From an uncultured Ellagibacter sp. (lineage in GTDB: Bacteria; Actinomycetota; Coriobacteriia; Coriobacteriales; Eggerthellaceae): 64,000 nucleotides of DNA. How positions within the stretch are numbered: the stretch's first letter is position 1; the number at the start of each line of letters is the position of its first letter. A program made the position numbers and the translations under genes. Positions 57,818 to 64,000 of this stretch are shown here, piece after piece. The notes under the pieces are model-generated. The model made no database searches. It had not been told where the DNA came from and was given only the letters and a program-made list of their open reading frames with translations. The DNA is taken from NCBI RefSeq assembly GCF_934643285.1, contig NZ_CAKUBT010000009.1:1-64000 (forward strand), read 5' to 3'.

Positions 57818-57905
57818 CCGTTTATCAAGAGTCGGGGGAGAGAGTTGGCTCTGCGATCCCGACACCAACCTGGCGTTGTGCCAAGGTGGTCCGGCCGACA
57901 ACGAT
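57818..57905 (+). promoter_or_regulatory. SAM riboswitch (SAM-I/SAM-IV clan)
   Basis: The leader shows the conserved order TTATCAAGAG (57822-57831), GGGGGAGAGAGTTGGCTCT, then GCGATCCCGACACCAACC, and a CCAAGGTGGTCCGGCC block near 57881-57896. CGTT (57819-57822) and AACG (57900-57903) can form the closing stem. The gene downstream is metK. No terminator follows; the ribosome site GAAGGAGG lies just after the aptamer, so control is probably of translation. The subtype is uncertain because several positions differ from the SAM-I consensus. Confidence 0.8.
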
Positions 57906-57919
57906 GAAGGAGGAGCTTC

Positions 57920-59185
57920 ATGGCCGAAGAGCAGTATTCTACGTATCTATTCACGTCCGAATCGGTGACGGAGGGTCACCCGGACAAGATCTGCGATCAG
58001 ATCTCCGACGCGATTCTCGACGCGATCCTCGAGAAGGAAACCGAGCTTCAGAAGCAGGGCTACATTTCCCCGTCGGGCCAGCCCGCCGATGTGTCGAAGG
58101 TGCGCTGCGCCTGTGAGACCATGACCACGACGGGCATGGTCGTCGTGGCGGGCGAGATCCGCACGCAGGCCTATGTTGATGTGCCGACGATCGTGCGCAA
58201 CGTTATCTGCGAGATCGGCTACGATCGCGCGAAGTACGGCTTCGATGGCACGACCTGCGGCGTTCTGAACGCCATCCACGAGCAGTCGCCCGACATCGCG
58301 CAGGGCGTCGACGAGTCGTTCGAGGCGCAGCACGGCGAGGCAGAAGATGTCTACGAGACGGTGGGCGCAGGTGATCAGGGCATGATGTTCGGCTATGCCT
58401 GCAAGGAAACGAAGACTCTCATGCCGATGCCGATTTACCTGGCACAGCGCATGAGCGAGCGTTTGGCGAAGGTGCGCAAGGACGGCACGCTGCCCTACCT
58501 GCGCCCCGATGGCAAGACGCAGGTTTCGGTGCGCTACGTCGACGGCGCTCCCGCGAATGTGGAGAAGGTCGTCGTGTCCACACAGCATGCCGAGGACATC
58601 GACAACGCCACGCTGCGTCGCGACGTGACCGAGCAGGTCATCAGGCCTGTGCTCGCTGACGAGGGGGTCGAGCTCGCCGAGGGTGCCGAGATCCATATCA
58701 ACCCGACCGGGCGCTTTGTCATTGGCGGGCCTATGGGCGACTGCGGCCTCACCGGGCGCAAGATCATCGTCGACACCTACGGCGGCATGGGCCGTCACGG
58801 CGGCGGCGCGTTCTCGGGCAAGGACTGCACGAAGGTCGACCGTTCCGCTGCGTACGCTGCACGTTGGGTTGCGAAGAACGTGGTTGCCGCTGACCTGGCC
58901 GATCGCTGCGAGATCCAGGTTGCCTATGCTATCGGCGTGGCGAAGCCGGTCTCTATCATGGTCGAGACGTTCGGCACGGCGCACGTTCCCGAGGCCGACA
59001 TCGAGCGTGCGGTGAACGAGGTCTTCGATCTGCGTCCGGGTGCGATCATCGACAGCCTCGACCTGCGTCGCCCCATCTATCGCAAGACGGCAGCCTATGG
59101 CCACTTCGGCCGCGAGCTTCCCGAGTTCACCTGGGAGAAAACCGATCGCGCTGATGCGCTTCGCGCTGCGTGCGGCCTCGCCTAG
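57920..59185 (+). CDS. metK: S-adenosylmethionine synthetase
   Basis: An enzyme of 421 residues that makes SAM from methionine and ATP. TSESVTEGHPDKICDQ at the N-terminus holds the ATP-site His and Asp, GAGDQGMMFGYA (about 148) is the ATP-binding loop, and GGGAFSGKDCTKVDRSAAY (about 293) is the phosphate-binding loop. All are intact and the length is standard. GAAGGAGG lies seven bases before the ATG. The SAM riboswitch upstream should lower expression when SAM is plentiful. It is a single gene closed by its own terminator. Confidence 0.97.
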   Translation: MAEEQYSTYLFTSESVTEGHPDKICDQISDAILDAILEKETELQKQGYISPSGQPADVSKVRCACETMTTTGMVVVAGEIRTQAYVDVPTIVRNVICEIGYDRAKYGFDGTTCGVLNAIHEQSPDIAQGVDESFEAQHGEAEDVYETVGAGDQGMMFGYACKETKTLMPMPIYLAQRMSERLAKVRKDGTLPYLRPDGKTQVSVRYVDGAPANVEKVVVSTQHAEDIDNATLRRDVTEQVIRPVLADEGVELAEGAEIHINPTGRFVIGGPMGDCGLTGRKIIVDTYGGMGRHGGGAFSGKDCTKVDRSAAYAARWVAKNVVAADLADRCEIQVAYAIGVAKPVSIMVETFGTAHVPEADIERAVNEVFDLRPGAIIDSLDLRRPIYRKTAAYGHFGRELPEFTWEKTDRADALRAACGLA

Positions 59186-59219
59186 CTGAGCCTTCCCGCG
59201 ACAGCCTTTCAATTCCTCA

Positions 59220-59261
59220 CGCCGCCTTCCCGCCTTCGCAGAATCGGGAAGGCGGCGTTTT
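59220..59261 (+). terminator. Terminator of metK
   Basis: CGCCGCCTTCCCG (59220-59232) and CGGGAAGGCGGCG (59245-59257) form a perfect 13-bp stem with a 12-base loop, followed by TTTT. Confidence 0.9.
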
Positions 59262-59304
59262 GCTGAAGGCGGCGATTCGGGTCGTGTGCCCGCGGTGCTT
59301 TCGC

Positions 59305-59310
59305 TATACT
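59305..59310 (+). promoter_or_regulatory. -10 element placed for a leaderless priA transcript
   Basis: TATACT ends only seven bases before the priA ATG, so transcription would begin at or one base before the start codon. No Shine-Dalgarno sequence is present in the same stretch. The -35 position has no consensus. Confidence 0.4.
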
Positions 59311-59317
59311 TGACGGC

Positions 59318-61828
59318 ATGAAACTTGCCTCCGTTATCTTAGATATTCCCACCCAAGCGCTCGATGCGCCTTATACCTATGCTCTGCCCGCTGCGGACGG
59401 GGAGGACTCGGTATGCGCTTTTTCTTCCACATCGGCCCAGATGGAGAGCCTGTTTGGGGATGATACCCTCGCGGGTAGCGCTGTGGGTTCGAGCGCCGTT
59501 GATCCCGTCGAAGTGGGGTGCGCGGTGCTTGTGCCCTTCGGCAGGCGCCAGGCGGTGGGCTTTGTCATTGATGTTTTCGAGGCGGGGCTCCCTGGTGACG
59601 AAACGTGGCCTTCCGGCCTTGATGCGCGCAAGCTGAAATCAATCATTCGGGGCCTTTCTAAACCGTACTTCGACGAGGAGGGCGCGGCATGCGCCCAATG
59701 GCTCGCGAACCGCTACATCGCGCCGCTTTCCTCCTGCGTTCGCCTGTTCACGCCTCCGGGGGGTGTTCCGCGGATGTTGCATGGCCGCGATGGTCGATGG
59801 CGCTTGGAGGAACAAAAGGTTGGGGAAGTGGACGATCGCTGGGTTGTCGCCGGTCCTGAGCTCTCCACGTTCGAGCCGCGCAAAAACGCCGTTCGCCAGG
59901 AGGCGATCGTGGCTGCCGTGCGGACGGGCGATCTGCGCGTGTCCGAGCTTTCGGCCCAGATGGGGGCAATTTCGTCCACCTTGCGCGCCCTCGAGGCGAA
60001 GGGCGTCGTGCGCATCGTGCGACGTCGCCGCATGCGGGGGACCCCTGACGGTGTGCGCAGCGGCTTGGCTGGTGCTGCGATGAGCGGCTCGCTCGCCGAA
60101 ACCTGCTGTAGTGCGCTTTCCACCTCAACCCTTCTTGCGCCCACTATCGCGTCCGATGGCTTCACCCCCTCACTGAAGCCCGCGCTCACGCCGGGGCAGG
60201 AAAGTGCACTTGCGGCCATCGACCGCGCGCGCGAGCATGCCTGCGGCGAGGTTGTCGTCGTCGACGGCGTCACGGGATCGGGCAAAACGGAACTCTATCT
60301 GCGCGCCATCGAGAAGACGCTTGCCGAGGGGCGCACGGCCTGCGTGCTCGTGCCCGAGATCTCGCTCACCCCGCAGACGGTGGGCCGCTTCCGCGGTCGC
60401 TTCGGCGACATGGTCGCGGTCATGCACTCGCGCATGAGCCAGGGTGAGCGCTACGACCAGTGGGATTTCATCAAAAGCGGCGCGGCGCGCGTTGTGGTGG
60501 GGGCGAGAAGCGCCCTGTTCACGCCGCTTTCGAACATCGGGCTCATCGTGATCGACGAGGAGCACGAAGGCTCCTACAAGCAGGATTCCGCCCCGCGCTA
60601 CGATGCGCGCGAGGTGGCGCGCTGGATGGTCGCTCGCTCGGGCGGCGTGCTCGTCATGGGTTCGGCCACGCCCTCCATTGAGGCGCTCTACGCTTGCGAG
60701 CAGGGCGGGAGCTGGACGAAGGCCGACCTGCCCGATCGCGCGAACGGCAAGCCCCTGCCGACGGTCGAGGTCGTAGACATGGCGGCGGAGTTTCGCGGCG
60801 GATCGCGCGCGATGTTCTCGCGCAAGCTCGTCGAGGGGCTTCGCAGCGAGCTTTCCCTTGGGCGCAAGGCGGTGCTTCTCTTGAACCAGCGCGGCTTCGC
60901 GAAGTTCCTCTTGTGCCGCGACTGCGGGTTCGTGCCCACCTGCCCCTCGTGCGACACCTCGCTCACCTATCACGAGCGCGGCCGCATGCTCGTGTGCCAC
61001 CATTGCGGGCACACCGAGATCGCGCCCGCCGTCTGCCCCGAGTGTGGAAGCCCGTACTTGAAGAAGTTCGGCGCGGGCACCCAGCGCGTCGAGGCCGAGC
61101 TGCGCGCACTGCTCGACGGGATGCCTGGCGTTGGCCCCGGTGTGCCCATCATCCGCATGGACGCCGACACCACGAGCGGCAAAGGAGCCCACGAGCGCCT
61201 CCTCGAGCAGTTTGCCGGAGCGGATGCCGCCGTGCTTTTGGGAACGCAGATGATCGCGAAGGGGCTCGACTTCGAGGATGTGACGCTCGTGGGCGTGATC
61301 AATGCCGACACGCAGCTCCACCTTCCCGATTATCGGGCTGCCGAGCGCACGTTTTCCCTGATCGAACAGGTGGCGGGTCGCGCCGGGCGTGCCGACTTGC
61401 CGGGGCGCGTGCTCGTTCAGACCTACGAGGCCGACAACGTCGCCATCCGCGCAGCCGCCACCTACGATCGCGAGCGGTTCCTTCGCGCGGAACTTCCGAA
61501 GCGGCGCATCCTTCTCTACCCGCCGTTCGTCCGCATGGCAAACGTGCTTGTCTGGGGAAAGGACGAGCCCTCCGTGCGCACGACCGCAGAAAGGCTGTTC
61601 ACCGAGCTCGAGGCGCATATCCGCGACTTCGGCGGGGACGGGTGGTCCGTCCTTCCCGCGAGCCCGTGCGTTCTCGCGAAGCTGCGCGGCGTGTACCGTT
61701 GGCATGTTGTGGTGAAGTGCCCGCCCGGGGACGATCTTTCTCGCGTGATAGCCCCGCTGTTTCGCGCTCGTGTGCCCGAGGCGGACGTGAACGTTGCCGT
61801 TGACGTCGACCCGAACGATTTATTGTGA
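59318..61828 (+). CDS. priA: Primosomal protein N' (PriA helicase)
   Basis: A replication-restart helicase of 836 residues. The N-terminal DNA-binding part (about 1-280) carries two low-complexity insertions, near 28-52 and 235-275. The helicase core has GVTGSGKTELYL (about 317), VIDEEHEGSYKQ (about 412) and a zinc-binding region with four CxxC pairs (about 532-576: CRDCG, CPSCD, CHHCG, CPECG). FGAGTQRVEAEL and VAGRAGRADLPGRV complete the second core domain. No ribosome site precedes the ATG; a -10 box seven bases away suggests a leaderless message. Confidence 0.94.
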   Translation: MKLASVILDIPTQALDAPYTYALPAADGEDSVCAFSSTSAQMESLFGDDTLAGSAVGSSAVDPVEVGCAVLVPFGRRQAVGFVIDVFEAGLPGDETWPSGLDARKLKSIIRGLSKPYFDEEGAACAQWLANRYIAPLSSCVRLFTPPGGVPRMLHGRDGRWRLEEQKVGEVDDRWVVAGPELSTFEPRKNAVRQEAIVAAVRTGDLRVSELSAQMGAISSTLRALEAKGVVRIVRRRRMRGTPDGVRSGLAGAAMSGSLAETCCSALSTSTLLAPTIASDGFTPSLKPALTPGQESALAAIDRAREHACGEVVVVDGVTGSGKTELYLRAIEKTLAEGRTACVLVPEISLTPQTVGRFRGRFGDMVAVMHSRMSQGERYDQWDFIKSGAARVVVGARSALFTPLSNIGLIVIDEEHEGSYKQDSAPRYDAREVARWMVARSGGVLVMGSATPSIEALYACEQGGSWTKADLPDRANGKPLPTVEVVDMAAEFRGGSRAMFSRKLVEGLRSELSLGRKAVLLLNQRGFAKFLLCRDCGFVPTCPSCDTSLTYHERGRMLVCHHCGHTEIAPAVCPECGSPYLKKFGAGTQRVEAELRALLDGMPGVGPGVPIIRMDADTTSGKGAHERLLEQFAGADAAVLLGTQMIAKGLDFEDVTLVGVINADTQLHLPDYRAAERTFSLIEQVAGRAGRADLPGRVLVQTYEADNVAIRAAATYDRERFLRAELPKRRILLYPPFVRMANVLVWGKDEPSVRTTAERLFTELEAHIRDFGGDGWSVLPASPCVLAKLRGVYRWHVVVKCPPGDDLSRVIAPLFRARVPEADVNVAVDVDPNDLL

Positions 61829-61854
61829 CATTCATACACATTCGGCCCGATTTA

Positions 61855-61863
61855 TGGTATATT
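61855..61863 (+). promoter_or_regulatory. Extended -10 promoter of the sigma factor gene
   Basis: TGG plus TATATT (61858-61863) lies 69 bases before the start codon. No good -35 is found at 16-18 bases. Confidence 0.5.
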
Positions 61864-61931
61864 TTATCGCTGTGTATTTGCGCCCGGTTGCGGTTTAGCC
61901 CCGGGCGTTCTTATCCAGAAAGGACTATCAC

Positions 61932-63182
<1,251 letters not shown>

Positions 63183-63227
63183 TCCTCGCTGCTCAGGCTA
63201 AACGTCGATTGATGCGATGCTGCGAGA

Positions 63228-63320
63228 GCCCCTCGTCACCGACCCGATCGCTTTGAGGCTGCCCCCTGCGCGTTGAGCGCTTCGGGAGTCTTGCGCGACG
63301 CCGGCGCGACGAGGGGCTTT
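63228..63320 (+). terminator. Long-range stem after rpoD, probable terminator
   Basis: GCCCCTCGTC (63228-63237) and GACGAGGGGC (63308-63317) form a perfect 10-bp stem closing a 70-base loop, then TTT. The loop itself can form smaller GC-rich hairpins. It lies between rpoD and the next gene. Confidence 0.5.
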
Positions 63321-63361
63321 CTTGTCGAAACGCTTACCCAGCCCACGGGAAAGGAACCCAC

Positions 63362-64000
63362 ATGCCCGACCATACCTCCGAAGATCTCGAGTTCTTCGCA
63401 AGCTGCCTTCCCGGGTTGGAAGGCCTGCTCGCCGATGAGCTGCATGCGCTCGGAGTCCGCCGCACGCGCCCCCTTGGCGGCGGCGTGGCGTTTTTCGGTG
63501 CCCCGAAGGCCGCCTTGCGCGCATGTCTTTGGTCGCGGCTGGCGTCGCGCGTGCTCTGCGTCGAGGGGCGTGTTGGCGCTGCGAACTCGGATGCGCTCTA
63601 CCAGGGGGTATATGCGCTGCCTTGGGAGGAAATCCTGCTTTCTGGCAAGAGCATTGCTGTGCGCGCCCGCGGGACGAACGAGGGGCTTCGCAACACGAAG
63701 TTCACGGGCATGCGCGTGAAGGACGCGATCTGCGATCGTTTGCGCGAGGTTCGCGGCGAGCGACCCGACGTGAACATTGCGCATCCCGATATCGCTATCG
63801 ACGTGCGCATTCACGAGGGGAAGGCGACGGTGTCGGTCGATCTTTCCGGCACGCCTCTGAACGACCGTGCCTACTTCGGTCGCAACGCGCCGGATACGAT
63901 GCCGCTTCTGTGCTCGTATGCGGCGGCACTTCTCGCGTATGCGAAATGGGGCGCGCGAGCGGGGGAGGGCTTCCGCTTCGTCGACGCGCTCGCGGAGTCT
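63362..64000 (+). CDS. rlmL: THUMP-domain 23S rRNA methyltransferase, RlmL-like (partial)
   Basis: The first 213 codons of a gene that runs off the window; no stop is reached. The N-terminus (SCLPGLEGLLADELHALG) matches the RlmL/RlmKL start, and the THUMP domain follows to about 165, with NTKFTGMRVKDAICDRL. Then VDLSGTPLNDRAYF and RNAPDTMPL lead toward the methyltransferase domain, as in enzymes that methylate G2445 of 23S rRNA. AAAGGA precedes the ATG. Whether the second RlmK domain is fused cannot be seen. Confidence 0.82.
   Translation, partial: MPDHTSEDLEFFASCLPGLEGLLADELHALGVRRTRPLGGGVAFFGAPKAALRACLWSRLASRVLCVEGRVGAANSDALYQGVYALPWEEILLSGKSIAVRARGTNEGLRNTKFTGMRVKDAICDRLREVRGERPDVNIAHPDIAIDVRIHEGKATVSVDLSGTPLNDRAYFGRNAPDTMPLLCSYAAALLAYAKWGARAGEGFRFVDALAES

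Overview
The window is a high-GC bacterial chromosome segment with no rRNA, tRNA, CRISPR array, complete insertion sequence or prophage that I can see. The organism is most likely an anaerobic gut-type member of the Coriobacteriia (family Eggerthellaceae: Eggerthella, Gordonibacter, Adlercreutzia, Slackia and relatives). The reasons are a LuxR-type regulator fused to a polytopic membrane domain, several orphan DMSO-reductase-family molybdoenzymes paired with small ferredoxin-like subunits and major facilitator (MFS) transporters, a Tat-exported uptake [NiFe] hydrogenase, and many ferredoxin-like and cysteine-rich proteins. The genus cannot be fixed from the sequence alone.

Layout. 1-6.3 kb: ornithine carbamoyltransferase, argS, a CPA1 Na+/H+ antiporter, then a nested inverted repeat facing a minus-strand DUF364 protein. 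6.4-11 kb: a YhcH-type protein, smpB, an acidic protein, the tmRNA gene ssrA, an L,D-transpeptidase and ybaK. 11.1-20.5 kb: a MarR-heterodimeric ABC exporter operon with a palindromic operator, a HAD phosphatase, a degenerate AAA+ protein, an Rrf2 regulator, a clusterless MutY-like glycosylase, and mntP behind a manganese (yybP-ykoY) riboswitch.

20.5-35.3 kb is the accessory core. It holds a LuxR-type membrane regulator split by a run of ten G, then three molybdopterin oxidoreductase/ferredoxin pairs, two MFS transporters, an FKBP isomerase and a tiny cysteine-rich protein, closed by a strong terminator. Two of the ferredoxin genes are identical base for base over the whole 351-bp ORF and nowhere outside it. 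The set resembles the catechol-dehydroxylase / pyrogallol-transhydroxylase group, so the likely role is reductive removal or transfer of ring hydroxyls on imported phenolic compounds. The substrate cannot be read from sequence. With nine G the regulator would be one intact 471-residue protein, so this locus may be switched by slipped-strand phase variation.

35.3-45.9 kb: pheA (minus strand), a [NiFe] hydrogenase operon (hyaA, hyaB, hyaC, a small membrane protein and a maturation protease) that could supply H2-derived electrons, then a lipoprotein rhodanese-VTT-VTT-CCG protein-glycosyltransferase operon, and nth. 45.9-57.6 kb: mfd, an EamA transporter, an M19 dipeptidase, and a minus-strand run of PaaI thioesterase, four-cluster Fe-S protein, gltX, a DUF1461 protein and an ATP-grasp-like protein. 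57.6-64 kb: a SAM riboswitch and metK, priA, the primary sigma factor, and the start of an RlmL-type rRNA methyltransferase cut by the window end.

Many promoters here are of the extended -10 type (TGn followed by a TATAAT-like hexamer) with no clear -35 box. Start codons were chosen by Shine-Dalgarno spacing, which moves several starts inward from the longest open frame.
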